From NCBI GenBank assembly GCA_037440525.1, contig JBBITW010000021.1:1-29050 (forward strand): 29,050 nt of DNA. The letters are read 5' to 3'. Positions 1-8,202 of this stretch are shown here, piece after piece (the first letter of the stretch is position 1; each line of letters starts with the position of its first letter). The position numbers and the translations under genes are program-made. This stretch comes from JBBITW01 sp037440525. GTDB lineage: Bacteria > Desulfobacterota > BSN033 > UBA1163. The notes below the pieces were generated by a model. That model saw only the letters and a list, made by a program, of their open reading frames with translations, did no database searches and was not told the origin of the DNA.

Positions 1-951
1 ATTCTCGTCGAATAGAAAGGGCTGAACATAATATACATGCTTACATCCTTGATAAACTACAGGTGCCCTTATCCCTGGGAGAGAGCCGATATGCTGTGAA
101 AGATAATCTGCATTCTTAATCCGTTCCTCCAGTAACCTGGGGAGTTTCTTTAGTTGAACCAAACCTATAGCAGCCTGGATTTCTGTCAATCTTAAATTAA
201 AACCAAATGTATTGACCAAGTGGGTAACACCTTTTGCCTCTACCACAGCCTCTCCATGATTCCGAATTAGCTGTAATCTTTCGGCAAAGTAATCGCTATC
301 TGTTGTTACAATCCCCCCTTCCCCTGTATGGATATGCTTATGGTAGTTTAAACTGAATACTGTCATATCTCCTAATGAGCCAACCTTTCGTCCTTTATAA
401 ATTGCTCCTGGTGCCTGAGCGGCATCCTCTATAACCACCAAATTATACTTTTTGGCAATCTCTAAGATTGAATCCATATCTGCAGGATGACCGAAAAGAT
501 GAACCACAATGATAGCCTTTGTCCTTTCAGTGATCCGCTCTTCAATACTTTTGGGATTGAGACAGAATATATCATCCTCAATATCTGCAAATACAGGTAT
601 TCCATTATAACCTATAACAGCGGTAGCAGTGGCGGCCATAGTATATGGAGGAACAATAACTTCGTCTCCAGGCCCTATCCCTGCAGCTCCCACAGCGGCA
701 AATAATCCTGATGTATTTGAATTTAAAGATACAGCATATTTAGTACCAACAAAATCTGCCCAGGCTCTTTCCAATTCCTGAACTTTCTTTCCACCATAAA
801 AATCAGAATGCCATGCCCCGATAAACTTTGATAAAACTCCACTTTCTAAGACTTCTAAGACTACCTTTTTTTCTTCTTCACCAATAGGATTGTGTCCTGG
901 AAATGGTTTCTTCCTTACAGGTTCTCCACCGAAAAGAGCTAATTTAGACAT
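1..951 (-). CDS. DegT/DnrJ/EryC1/StrS aminotransferase, C-terminus cut by window edge
   Basis: PLP-dependent sugar aminotransferase of the DegT/DnrJ/EryC1/StrS family, open for 317 codons to the window edge, so the C-terminus is missing. I chose the ATG at 951 because a GGGGGA ribosome site sits just upstream. The N-terminus (SKLALFGGEPVRKKPFP) resembles the StsC/AHBA-synthase-like branch. The PLP lysine lies in SLNYHKHIHTGEGG, after an EDAAQAPGA segment holding the usual cofactor-binding Asp. It lies 15 bp after the Gfo/Idh dehydrogenase gene, so the pair probably oxidises a hydroxyl and then aminates it. The substrate is unknown; context suggests a nonulosonic acid or a related nucleotide sugar. 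Family call is firm, substrate is inference. Confidence 0.88.
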   Translation of the reverse strand, partial: MSKLALFGGEPVRKKPFPGHNPIGEEEKKVVLEVLESGVLSKFIGAWHSDFYGGKKVQELERAWADFVGTKYAVSLNSNTSGLFAAVGAAGIGPGDEVIVPPYTMAATATAVIGYNGIPVFADIEDDIFCLNPKSIEERITERTKAIIVVHLFGHPADMDSILEIAKKYNLVVIEDAAQAPGAIYKGRKVGSLGDMTVFSLNYHKHIHTGEGGIVTTDSDYFAERLQLIRNHGEAVVEAKGVTHLVNTFGFNLRLTEIQAAIGLVQLKKLPRLLEERIKNADYLSQHIGSLPGIRAPVVYQGCKHVYYVQPFLFDEN

Positions 952-966
952 TCATCCCCCTAATAT

Positions 967-1926
967 TTACTGATAGTCTTGCTGGAAAAAACGAAAAACT
1001 TTAGCCATAAATTGATGACTCTTTAATTCTCTATAATGAAGCTTTTCTGCCTCTCCTGGGTCTTCCATGGCATTTGCCAAGCCTTCGATTGTCCGTAATA
1101 ATAATGGTTCTTCCTCCATATCTGCATGAAAAAAAGGGGTTAATACCTCAAAGGTTGAATAATAGCTGTGAGGTTTTATTTCGAATAGTTCTAATACTTC
1201 AGGGCTTCGTGAAAGCTCAATTTTACCGTTTGAGCAATAGATATGCATCTCTAAAACATAATAAACTGTAGAGGACCTATCTATTATTGTTACTGGTAAT
1301 TTTACATCATTTAGTGAAAAGGTTAAATATGTTGAATCTCCCCTTCTCCCATTAAAATAGATCTGCCATTCATTATCCCACCATGTATGGAATATATCCA
1401 GTATGTGAGGCAAGTTATGAATCACTCCACCTGAGATCACAAAGATTGCCGAAACAGGATTTCCGATTTTCCCTTGATGGATTAATTCTTTCACCTTTAG
1501 GGTTGCTGAATGCCAACGTCTCGGGTAATTAACCATCAAAAGAATGCCAAGTTGATATGCCTCATGGAGTAGTTTCAATCCTTCATCAATATTGGTGCCA
1601 AGAGGCTTTTCAACTAAAATTGCTTTCGGACGGTGAGCAATTGCATCACGAAGGTCACTTGTGTGATTTTCGTCAGGGGTAGCTATATAGATAACATCCC
1701 ACCCATTGTGCAGCCAATCATCACGATTACGGGATGTAGGAGGGCATCCCCATTTCATTTCTGCTTCTTCTGCTTTTTGGGGATCCAGATCATAAAACCC
1801 GCCAATTCTAAATTTAGGAAGTTGAGTAAATGCATTTGCCATACTTAATATCTTTTTATCCCCAGGGCTATCAAACCCCTGAGCCATCATCCCCGAACCC
1901 ATTATCCCTACATTCCATCTTATCAT
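967..1926 (-). CDS. Gfo/Idh/MocA family NAD(P)-dependent oxidoreductase
   Basis: 319-residue dehydrogenase of the Gfo/Idh/MocA family. The N-terminal Rossmann fold begins with VGIMGSGMMAQGF (glycines at 7, 10 and 12). The family EKP motif is at 106-108 (VEKPLG), after ATPDENH. Family members oxidise or reduce a sugar hydroxyl with NAD(P). The ATG overlaps the stop of the upstream cytidylyltransferase gene by 4 bp (ATGA), so the two are translationally coupled, and the aminotransferase gene follows after 15 bp. This order suggests oxidation of a sugar carbon followed by transamination. It differs from the WlbA/WbpB-type homologue at 19776, so the two are not obvious duplicates. Exact substrate unknown. 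Confidence 0.88.
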   Translation of the reverse strand: MIRWNVGIMGSGMMAQGFDSPGDKKILSMANAFTQLPKFRIGGFYDLDPQKAEEAEMKWGCPPTSRNRDDWLHNGWDVIYIATPDENHTSDLRDAIAHRPKAILVEKPLGTNIDEGLKLLHEAYQLGILLMVNYPRRWHSATLKVKELIHQGKIGNPVSAIFVISGGVIHNLPHILDIFHTWWDNEWQIYFNGRRGDSTYLTFSLNDVKLPVTIIDRSSTVYYVLEMHIYCSNGKIELSRSPEVLELFEIKPHSYYSTFEVLTPFFHADMEEEPLLLRTIEGLANAMEDPGEAEKLHYRELKSHQFMAKVFRFFQQDYQ

Positions 1927-2690
1927 GTGGTATTCTTTAATGCCCTAACCTGTTTGCATTTTTCATGTTGTTCTGGATGTGCCTTTATCCAATCTATAAT
2001 ATCTTGAGCAGAGAAAAAAGGATTCTTTTGAGAAAGCTCCTCGTAAAGCCTTTTAATAAGTTCATAGTCTTCTCTGTAATCAAGGGTTATAATTAATTCC
2101 TCCCCCCCTATACATGATGAATGGGTAATAAATCTTGGTTTCCACCGATCATCTGTTTCTGGACAGTAAAAACCATAGGATACGTGTTCACGATCTAAAG
2201 GATCAATGGTTTCTGATTCGAGTCTATAAAGTGATTCTGCTGAAAATACCTGTACATCAAGCCCTGCTGGCACAGACCGATGGGGATCAGAATTGCTTAT
2301 ATAGAAATTGGTCTCTTTTGTCCTCATATATTCAGTAATCGCTTCACTAACAATCTGTGGATCAATCAAAGGACAATCACCAGTAATCTCAACGCAGATA
2401 TCAGCATCAGTCGCTCTAAGCGCACCACAAACCCTTCCTAATACATCCTCTTCACTGCCCCGGAATATTTCTACACTTAACTCTTTCCCAAGCAAGGCAA
2501 TGGGATCATCATCGATGTTTGTTGTTGTAGCAATAATAATTTTATCTAACTCTTTTACTCTTTTTAGTCTTTCAATTAAAATTTGAAGAAGAGGCTTTCC
2601 CCCTGCGGGCATAAGTACCTTTCCAGGAAGGCGAGAAGAAGTCATTCTGGCTTCTATCGTTGCAACAATCCTAAAAGAGCTTTTATCCAT
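1923..2690 (-). CDS. SpsF-type cytidylyltransferase, second copy
   Basis: 255-residue nucleotidyltransferase of the SpsF/CMP-sugar synthetase class. The N-terminal pyrophosphorylase-like signature is EARMTSSRLPGKVL; further motifs are FRGSEEDVLGR, ITGDCPLIDP, AGLDVQVFSAE and REHVSYGF. These enzymes use CTP to form a CMP-activated 2-keto sugar acid. It is paralogous to the protein at 5403, which sits inside the pse cluster; this copy is separated from pseI by a 155-bp gap and is coupled (ATGA) to a dehydrogenase gene. It may activate a second nonulosonic acid or octulosonate-like sugar, or serve as the true PseF equivalent. The two copies cannot be assigned from sequence alone. Confidence 0.85.
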   Translation of the reverse strand: MDKSSFRIVATIEARMTSSRLPGKVLMPAGGKPLLQILIERLKRVKELDKIIIATTTNIDDDPIALLGKELSVEIFRGSEEDVLGRVCGALRATDADICVEITGDCPLIDPQIVSEAITEYMRTKETNFYISNSDPHRSVPAGLDVQVFSAESLYRLESETIDPLDREHVSYGFYCPETDDRWKPRFITHSSCIGGEELIITLDYREDYELIKRLYEELSQKNPFFSAQDIIDWIKAHPEQHEKCKQVRALKNTT

Positions 2691-2702
2691 TGGAGAAATT
2701 TA

Positions 2703-2873
2703 TTAATATTCACTCTTCGCCAAATCAACCTTCAATATACTTTTATTAAACTTTAAATCCGGGATTGCCATGTCGTTACCGCTTCTCGTAAAGGCAATAA
2801 TATTATGATCGGAGGGAAGCATTCTCTTGTTTTGGAAATTACTACTTAAGATTTTTCTTCTATTAAATCCCAT
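2703..2873 (-). CDS. possible small ORF between pseI and the second spsF
   Basis: A 56-codon reading frame begins at an ATG overlapping the end of pseI in another frame and ends just before the second spsF. The distal part contains NDMAIPDLKFNKSILKVDLA, which I do not recognise. No convincing ribosome-binding site was seen, and most of it occupies a gap where no other gene lies. It could be a small protein, the remnant of a lost gene, or chance. I list it because it fills nearly the whole gap in an otherwise tightly packed operon. Confidence 0.2.
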   Translation of the reverse strand: MGFNRRKILSSNFQNKRMLPSDHNIIAFTRSGNDMAIPDLKFNKSILKVDLAKSEY

Positions 2874-3907
2874 GTAAGAGGAGTCCCTCGTTTAATATTT
2901 TGATTTGCCTTTTTCCCTATTATTTCATATATATGGCGGGGGTGGAGCCCATAGCCGGGTCGAATGGAACGAAGATTATCGTGGGTAAAAATTTCTCCGA
3001 CCTTGATATCTTTAGTGACGAAAATAGATCTTCTAAAAGCCTTACTTTTGGCCTCCTCCTCACCTGGTCCAAACTTGACCTCGCCAAGTGCCTTTTCAAC
3101 ATCGCGAATTGACTCTACCATTTCTTTAAATTCATGAGGTTCAAGCGAAAAATTACTATCAGGTCCTTGATAAGAACGGGATAAAGTGAAATGTTTCTCA
3201 ATTATTGAAGCTCCCAAGGCCACTGCAGTAATTGGAATCGCTATACCAAGTGTATGGTCTGACAGTCCTACTGGAACCTTAAATTTCTCAATCAAATATG
3301 GGATACTTTTTAAGTTCATCTCTTCTGGCTTCGCTGGATAAGCGCTGGTGCACTTAAGCAGTGCAATCTCTCTTGCTCCAGCATGGCGGGCTACTCGAAC
3401 TGCCTCCTCAATTTCTTCAAGGGTAGCCATACCAGTTGAGATGATAATTGGCTTCCCAGTCTTTGCCATTTTTTCAATCAGTGGAATGTCCACAATTTCA
3501 AAAGATGCTACCTTATGAACTGAAACTCCCATCTCTTCAAGAAAATCAACAGCAGTTGGATCAAAAGCTGTGGAAAATAGATCGATTCCGATTTCTTCAG
3601 CAATTGACTTTAATTTAGGCTGCCACTCCCATGGCATGAATGCTTCACTGTATAGATCATAAAGGTTTATTCTTTCCCAGGGAGTCCCTTTTTCTATCTG
3701 AAAAAATTTATTTTTACAATTTATGGTCATCGTATCTGGTGTATAGGTTTGTAGTTTAATTGCATCTGCACCAGCTTCTTTTGCAGATTCGATTACTTTA
3801 ACAGCCTTATCAAAGTCCTTGCCATGATTGGCAGACATCTCAGCTACAATATAAACTGAATGACAATGGCCTATTTTTCGGTTTCTGATCTTTATATGTT
3901 CATGCAT
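2846..3907 (-). CDS. pseI: Pseudaminic acid synthase (NeuB family)
   Basis: 353-residue NeuB/SpsE-type synthase that condenses phosphoenolpyruvate with 2,4-diacetamido-2,4,6-trideoxy-L-altrose to give pseudaminic acid. The NeuB TIM-barrel occupies about residues 1-280 (EMSANHG at 23-29, IKLQTYTPDT about 50-59, VGLSDHTLG, IEKHFTL), followed by a C-terminal SAF/antifreeze-like domain (about 288-350, RPGYGLHP). QTYTPDT and the SAF region resemble Campylobacter PseI more than sialic or legionaminic acid synthases. Length is normal. The ATG overlaps the end of the pseG-pseH fusion by 16 bp. Placement directly after the hydrolase/acetyltransferase fits its substrate supply. Pse versus Leg specificity is supported mainly by the neighbouring PseB and PseC. 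Confidence 0.93.
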   Translation of the reverse strand: MHEHIKIRNRKIGHCHSVYIVAEMSANHGKDFDKAVKVIESAKEAGADAIKLQTYTPDTMTINCKNKFFQIEKGTPWERINLYDLYSEAFMPWEWQPKLKSIAEEIGIDLFSTAFDPTAVDFLEEMGVSVHKVASFEIVDIPLIEKMAKTGKPIIISTGMATLEEIEEAVRVARHAGAREIALLKCTSAYPAKPEEMNLKSIPYLIEKFKVPVGLSDHTLGIAIPITAVALGASIIEKHFTLSRSYQGPDSNFSLEPHEFKEMVESIRDVEKALGEVKFGPGEEEAKSKAFRRSIFVTKDIKVGEIFTHDNLRSIRPGYGLHPRHIYEIIGKKANQNIKRGTPLTWDLIEEKS

Positions 3908-5421
3908 TTTAGATCAGTCTTATTAAGAATAAAATGAACGGCTGTATGATTATTGATTTCAGTAATCTCTTTCTGTATATAACCTGCTTTAAGAAAGCTT
4001 ATAGCCGATATTTTGTTACTGTTTTTGACATATGCATGAATCAAATTTACTTTTGAGTCATTAAATATCCTCTCAGAAGAAATCTTAATAAGCTCATTTC
4101 CATAACCTTTACCGCGGTATATTTTATCCAGACTTATTGAAATGTTTGCTTCATCACCCTTAATATCAAATCTTGTTTGTCCGATAGGTATATCATTTTT
4201 TTCTAAGGCAATATAAAAAATACAATTTTGGTCACTAATCTTTGATCTAAACCAATTCTTATGTTCTTCCCAAAGAATTGGCTCTGAAGAAAAAGAAACC
4301 CGACGGACTTCGGGGTCATTGGCCCATCTCCATAATAATTCGCAGTCCTCTTCTCGAACCTTTCTCAATCTGATTCTATCACCCTTTAAATTCATTAATA
4401 CTCTATCGACTCCCTCTCCATCCACAAGCTCTTTACCTCTTTTAGACATCTCGATCCTCAGGTCTTTATCAAATATCAGTCTTTCCAAAATCTCTTTAAT
4501 CTGTTTTATCTCCACATGTTTAAAATGTCCCAAATTGAAGGCCACTTGTTCTTTATGCAAATTTTCTGCAACCTCTTTTTGATTTTCAGCAAAATAAATA
4601 ACTATATTGGGCACCCCCATAAAGGCTAATTCCCATGATGTTGAACCCCCTGCTGATATAGCTAAATCTGCCCAGCACATCAATTCAGATATATCTTTAA
4701 CATGAGAAAAGATGTTAAAGGGAAAAGGTGACAAGGAAATTTCTTCTTTTATAATATCGGCATGAGGATTGTCTGGACCAATTACTATTGCTACTTCTAT
4801 ATCATTGAGATTTAATTCTTTAATGGCCTGTATGACCTTCAATGTTATATTCTCAGGATCGCTACCTCCCATGGTTATAAGAACCCTTTTAGCAATTTTT
4901 GGAATTTCTCTTGTTACTACCTTCCGTCCCAAAAATTCCCTTCTTAGCAAAACATATTTTGTGCCTAACAATAATTTAGTGTTAGGTTCAGCAGAATAAT
5001 TAAGTTTCTCTGCATGTATATTCTGGTTAAGTAAAATATCTCCATGGTAATTAGGTAGATGGGCCATATCATCTATGACCATAATTCTAAAGCCTTCTTC
5101 TTTTATCTTCTTTTGATAATTTGAATCTAAATGGTATCCATCTAAAATTATCCAAAACGGCATAACCTCCTTGGCGATTCCAATTGTTTTAATGGTATCT
5201 TCAATACTTCCTAATGTGGCTGGAATTTTTAAAACCTCAATCCCTTCAGATTTTAGCTGTAATTCTAAGGGTAAGGAAAACGTCCCCATCATGAATAATG
5301 ATTTTCCACCATGATCCTTCCATGCTTGTGCAATGGCAAGACAACGCATAAAGTGTCCGATACCAATTTGAGAATTGGCATCCGTTCGAATTATTAAGGT
5401 CCCTAAGGAATTGGATTCCAC
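3892..5421 (-). CDS. PseG-PseH fusion: UDP-sugar hydrolase plus 4-N-acetyltransferase
   Basis: 509 residues carrying two consecutive pseudaminic acid activities. Residues 1 to about 345 are PseG, the GT-B-like hydrolase that removes UDP from UDP-2,4-diacetamido-2,4,6-trideoxy-L-altrose: RTDANSQIGIGHFMRC with the likely catalytic His at 23, DGYHLD at 94-99, MGGSDPEN at 184-191, and SAGGSTSWELAFMGVP near 256-271. Residues about 349-505 are a GNAT acetyltransferase (RLRKVREEDCELLWRWANDP; acetyl-CoA loop YRGKGYGNEL at 435-444), matching PseH, which acetylates the 4-amino group before PseG acts. In Campylobacter these are separate proteins. The frame is continuous with no sign of a frameshift. It overlaps both neighbouring genes, by 19 and 16 bp. 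Confidence 0.92.
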   Translation of the reverse strand: MESNSLGTLIIRTDANSQIGIGHFMRCLAIAQAWKDHGGKSLFMMGTFSLPLELQLKSEGIEVLKIPATLGSIEDTIKTIGIAKEVMPFWIILDGYHLDSNYQKKIKEEGFRIMVIDDMAHLPNYHGDILLNQNIHAEKLNYSAEPNTKLLLGTKYVLLRREFLGRKVVTREIPKIAKRVLITMGGSDPENITLKVIQAIKELNLNDIEVAIVIGPDNPHADIIKEEISLSPFPFNIFSHVKDISELMCWADLAISAGGSTSWELAFMGVPNIVIYFAENQKEVAENLHKEQVAFNLGHFKHVEIKQIKEILERLIFDKDLRIEMSKRGKELVDGEGVDRVLMNLKGDRIRLRKVREEDCELLWRWANDPEVRRVSFSSEPILWEEHKNWFRSKISDQNCIFYIALEKNDIPIGQTRFDIKGDEANISISLDKIYRGKGYGNELIKISSERIFNDSKVNLIHAYVKNSNKISAISFLKAGYIQKEITEINNHTAVHFILNKTDLKCMNI

Positions 5422-6143
5422 TTCTTTACATCTGCGTTGATTCTACTCAACTCAGGATGAGACTTTACATAAGCAAGAATCTCTGGATAAAGTGCAACCT
5501 TTTCTCCTAAATTGAGGCCATTATAGAGTGCCCGAATCAAACTTAAATCGGCTTCTGTATCTACCGTCCATCTAAGAGATGAGTTATCTTCGTCATCAAT
5601 AACAGATCCACAGAGGAAGAGTTCAGGTCTTTCGTAACGGAGGAAAAATGTAACATGCTCTCGAGAGGGTTGTGATTGAGCCAGGCGATTCATACGAAGT
5701 AGTGTATCAGCATAAAAAGCCTCAACATCTAACCCTTGAGGGTAAGTTCGATTAATCACATTACTCGCATAGTCATATTCATTTGAGTGGTTAATCAACT
5801 CTTTTATTACTCGATCAGTAATCTTTGGGTCTATCAGAGGACAATCCGCAGTAATACGGACAATCACATCAGCCTTATATTGCTGGGCTGCCCCAACAAA
5901 TCGTCCTAATACATCCTGTTCACTACCCCTAAAGCATCCTACTCCTTCTTTATGAGCTATTCTCACAATGGAATCATCGGCAATATTTACTGTTGTAGCA
6001 ATCACAATTTCATCAATTGCGGTGCACTCTTTCAGGCGTCGAATCTGCTGTGAAAGCATGGGTTTTCCCGCCACATCCATTAGAACTTTTCCTGGCAATC
6101 TGGTTGAGCCCATCCGAGCCTGTATGAAGATCACTCTTTTCAT
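5403..6143 (-). CDS. SpsF/PseF-type CMP-nonulosonic acid cytidylyltransferase
   Basis: 246-residue cytidylyltransferase of the SpsF class (IQARMGSTRLPGKVLMDVAG, FRGSEQDVLGR, ITADCPLIDP, QGLDVEAFYAD, REHVTFFLRY, RWTVDTEADL). Between the methylase and pseG-pseH genes it is the natural candidate for CMP activation of pseudaminic acid, the PseF step. It lacks the canonical acylneuraminate cytidylyltransferase N-terminus of Campylobacter PseF (ARSSSKR type), as is usual for SpsF in Bacillus-like spsEFG arrangements. The gene overlaps the next one by 19 bp. A paralogue lies at 1923; which of the two activates Pse is not settled. Confidence 0.88.
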   Translation of the reverse strand: MKRVIFIQARMGSTRLPGKVLMDVAGKPMLSQQIRRLKECTAIDEIVIATTVNIADDSIVRIAHKEGVGCFRGSEQDVLGRFVGAAQQYKADVIVRITADCPLIDPKITDRVIKELINHSNEYDYASNVINRTYPQGLDVEAFYADTLLRMNRLAQSQPSREHVTFFLRYERPELFLCGSVIDDEDNSSLRWTVDTEADLSLIRALYNGLNLGEKVALYPEILAYVKSHPELSRINADVKKWNPIP

Positions 6144-6162
6144 AAACTCTCAAGTTTACTCT

Positions 6163-6789
6163 TTACTTTTTTTCAAACATCCAATAAGTAACATCATCCC
6201 AACCATCCTCACGCCCTAAAAAACCTTGTTTACATAGTTGAAGTTCAGGAAACAATTCCTGATAGATTTTCCCATAATCTCTTTTAAACAGAGCCTTTTG
6301 TTGCCCCCTGTAAGGAATTTCTATGGTTTCTTTAGAATAATATTCACCACATAAGATATAACGACGTGAACAGCGCACTATTTCACTCATAACTAATGGC
6401 AAAGTACTTTCGGGCTGGTGAATCAATACACCCATAGTAAATACTAAATCAAACCAACGATCACGGAAAGGTAGCTCCCTTGCTAACCCCCACAAGGTAT
6501 TCACCTCAGGTAATGTCTTTCGAATCTCGACTAAGGCTTTTTGATTAATATCCACACCATATATATATTTAGAGGGCAAATAAGATGCAATCCAATATAA
6601 ATTAGCACCTACATTACAGCCTACCTCAAGCACATTATTAACTGGAAATTGAGTAAGGATACTTTCCCAAAAAGGCCCGCGCCTTCTACCTGCCTCACGA
6701 TTGCGCTCCACGTACGAATCTCCGAATTCTCCTCCCCAAAGATTTTCAAGTCTTTTAGCCTCAGCTATAGAATTTTTTTCAAGAGACAT
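6163..6789 (-). CDS. Pseudaminic acid biosynthesis-associated methyltransferase
   Basis: 208-residue class I SAM-dependent methyltransferase. Motif I is VLEVGCNVGAN at 53-63; the acidic strand-2 residue lies in YGVDIN. The N-terminal LWGGEFGDSYVERN (17-30) is typical of the family recorded as pseudaminic acid biosynthesis-associated methylase (TIGR03587), found repeatedly in pse clusters but with no well-defined acceptor. The gene lies 19 bp from the cytidylyltransferase and 23 bp from the HisF-like gene, inside the operon. It could O- or N-methylate the nonulosonic acid, for example an acetamidino group. The acceptor is unknown. Confidence 0.85.
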   Translation of the reverse strand: MSLEKNSIAEAKRLENLWGGEFGDSYVERNREAGRRRGPFWESILTQFPVNNVLEVGCNVGANLYWIASYLPSKYIYGVDINQKALVEIRKTLPEVNTLWGLARELPFRDRWFDLVFTMGVLIHQPESTLPLVMSEIVRCSRRYILCGEYYSKETIEIPYRGQQKALFKRDYGKIYQELFPELQLCKQGFLGREDGWDDVTYWMFEKK

Positions 6790-6812
6790 CCGATTCTTCC
6801 TTAATCAGTTCC

Positions 6813-7574
6813 TTAGAGGCGAATATTTAACCCTCTTTCATAAAGATAACGTTTCGCCTCCAGAGGAGTCTGCTGGGTAAAATGAAAAATACTTGCTGCC
6901 GCTACTGCTGATGCTTTGCCTAATTGTAACACTTGAGCCATATGTTCATAGTTTCCTGCTCCACCAGATGCAATCACCGGAATAGATACGGCCTCGCTGA
7001 CTTGTCGAGTCAATTCGATATCATAACCTATCATTGTTCCATCACGGTCTATGGATGTAATAATAATCTCTCCTGCCCCCAATCTCTCAGCCTCACAGGC
7101 CACAGATACAGGATCCAACCCAGTATTTACCATTCCAGAATATATATATACATCATATTTATTATCGTTTCTCCTTTTAGCATCAATTGAAACAATCAGA
7201 CATTGGGAACCAAACCTTTGTGCAACTTGTTGAATCAACTCGGGCTTTTCAATGCCTGCTGTATTAATTACCACCTTATCAGCACCTACCTTAAGAAGGC
7301 GCCTTACATCTTCTATATCTCTTATACCTCCTCCCACGGCAAATGGCATGAAACATTCATCAGCCAACTCATCCACGGTTTCGAAATCAGGAGATCGTCC
7401 CTCTTTGGTCGCTGTTATATCTAAAAATACTAATTCATCCACCTCACGTAAGTTATATACCTTGACAGCCTGCATGGCAGAACCAATCCTTCTCCATGAG
7501 TCAAACTGGATTCCTTTAACCAGTCCAAAATCTTTAAACAACAATGTAGGTATAATTCTTATTTTTGTTGGCAT
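6813..7574 (-). CDS. HisF-like cyclase-subunit homologue of the sugar amidotransferase system
   Basis: 253-residue (beta/alpha)8 HisF homologue of the WbuZ/HisF2 type. An open frame extends 84 codons upstream, but that stretch overlaps the hisH-like gene and looks non-coding; the ATG at 7574 (PTKIRIIPTLL) gives the family start and a 10-bp gap after hisH. Phosphate-binding-type loops are visible (GGGIRD at 81-86, ASGGAGN). The first catalytic Asp of true HisF (CLDVKDG, Asp11) is replaced by Leu12 here (PTLLFKD), while the second (SIDAKR, Asp131) remains. That fits a role in an ammonia-delivery complex with HisH and the amidotransferase, not in histidine synthesis. Confidence 0.88.
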   Translation of the reverse strand: MPTKIRIIPTLLFKDFGLVKGIQFDSWRRIGSAMQAVKVYNLREVDELVFLDITATKEGRSPDFETVDELADECFMPFAVGGGIRDIEDVRRLLKVGADKVVINTAGIEKPELIQQVAQRFGSQCLIVSIDAKRRNDNKYDVYIYSGMVNTGLDPVSVACEAERLGAGEIIITSIDRDGTMIGYDIELTRQVSEAVSIPVIASGGAGNYEHMAQVLQLGKASAVAAASIFHFTQQTPLEAKRYLYERGLNIRL

Positions 7575-7584
7575 TGTATGAACA

Positions 7585-8202
7585 CTAAATAGAAAGGAAG
7601 TTTTTAAGCACTTGAAAACCAAGCCGTTGACTCTTTTCAGGATGAAACTGAACTCCAAAAATCGTATCTTTTTGTATGGCTGAAATAAATCCTCTCCCAT
7701 AAGGTGTCCGTGCAATAATATTCTCCTCATGCTTCGGGCAAAGATGGTAACTGTGGATGAAGTAGAAATCTTTACCCGAGGGGATTCCCTTAAAAAGGGG
7801 GGAATCCCGAAGGATATGAACTTCATTCCAGCCTATATGGGGAATTCTTTTATCGTCACCAAAAGACTCTAATCGTTTCACCTCACCTGAAATCCATCCT
7901 AAACCCTCTGTTTCCACAACCTCCCAACCTTTTGTAGCCAAAAGCTGCATTCCAAGACATATCCCTAAAAATGGGATATTTTTGCCAATGACTTGTTCGT
8001 ATAGAATTTTGTCAAGTGATCGCTGTCTGATGTTTTTCATTGCATCTGGAAATGCCCCTACCCCGGGAAGAATTATTCGATTTGCCATCTCAAGATCTTT
8101 AGCTCTATCTGTAATGATTGCTTTTCCTCCACATTCTTCTATAGCCCGCGATACCGAATCAAGATTACACATCCCGTAATCAACAATAGCAACTCTGTTC
8201 AT
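7585..8202 (-). CDS. HisH-like glutamine amidotransferase of the sugar amidotransferase system
   Basis: 205-residue class I glutaminase related to HisH. The triad is visible: nucleophile Cys82 in GICLGMQ, with His187 and Glu189 in FHPEKS. Other family marks are DYGMCNLDSV at 8-17, PGVGAF and PHIGWN. It should release ammonia from glutamine and pass it through the HisF-like barrel. The gene starts with a 4-bp overlap with the upstream N-acetyl sugar amidotransferase and is followed 10 bp later by the HisF-like gene, and no other his genes are present. This is the arrangement of wbpG-hisH2-hisF2 in Pseudomonas O-antigen loci, so it is assigned to sugar amidation. Confidence 0.9.
   Translation of the reverse strand: MNRVAIVDYGMCNLDSVSRAIEECGGKAIITDRAKDLEMANRIILPGVGAFPDAMKNIRQRSLDKILYEQVIGKNIPFLGICLGMQLLATKGWEVVETEGLGWISGEVKRLESFGDDKRIPHIGWNEVHILRDSPLFKGIPSGKDFYFIHSYHLCPKHEENIIARTPYGRGFISAIQKDTIFGVQFHPEKSQRLGFQVLKNFLSI

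Noticed and set aside
7575..7826. 84-codon N-terminal extension of the HisF-like frame
   Set aside because: It overlaps the hisH-like gene, shows no family similarity, and the internal ATG at 7574 gives the normal HisF start with a short gap after hisH.
6813..8202. Part of a histidine biosynthesis operon
   Set aside because: No other his genes are present, the HisF-like protein lacks the first catalytic Asp, and the neighbours are sugar genes.
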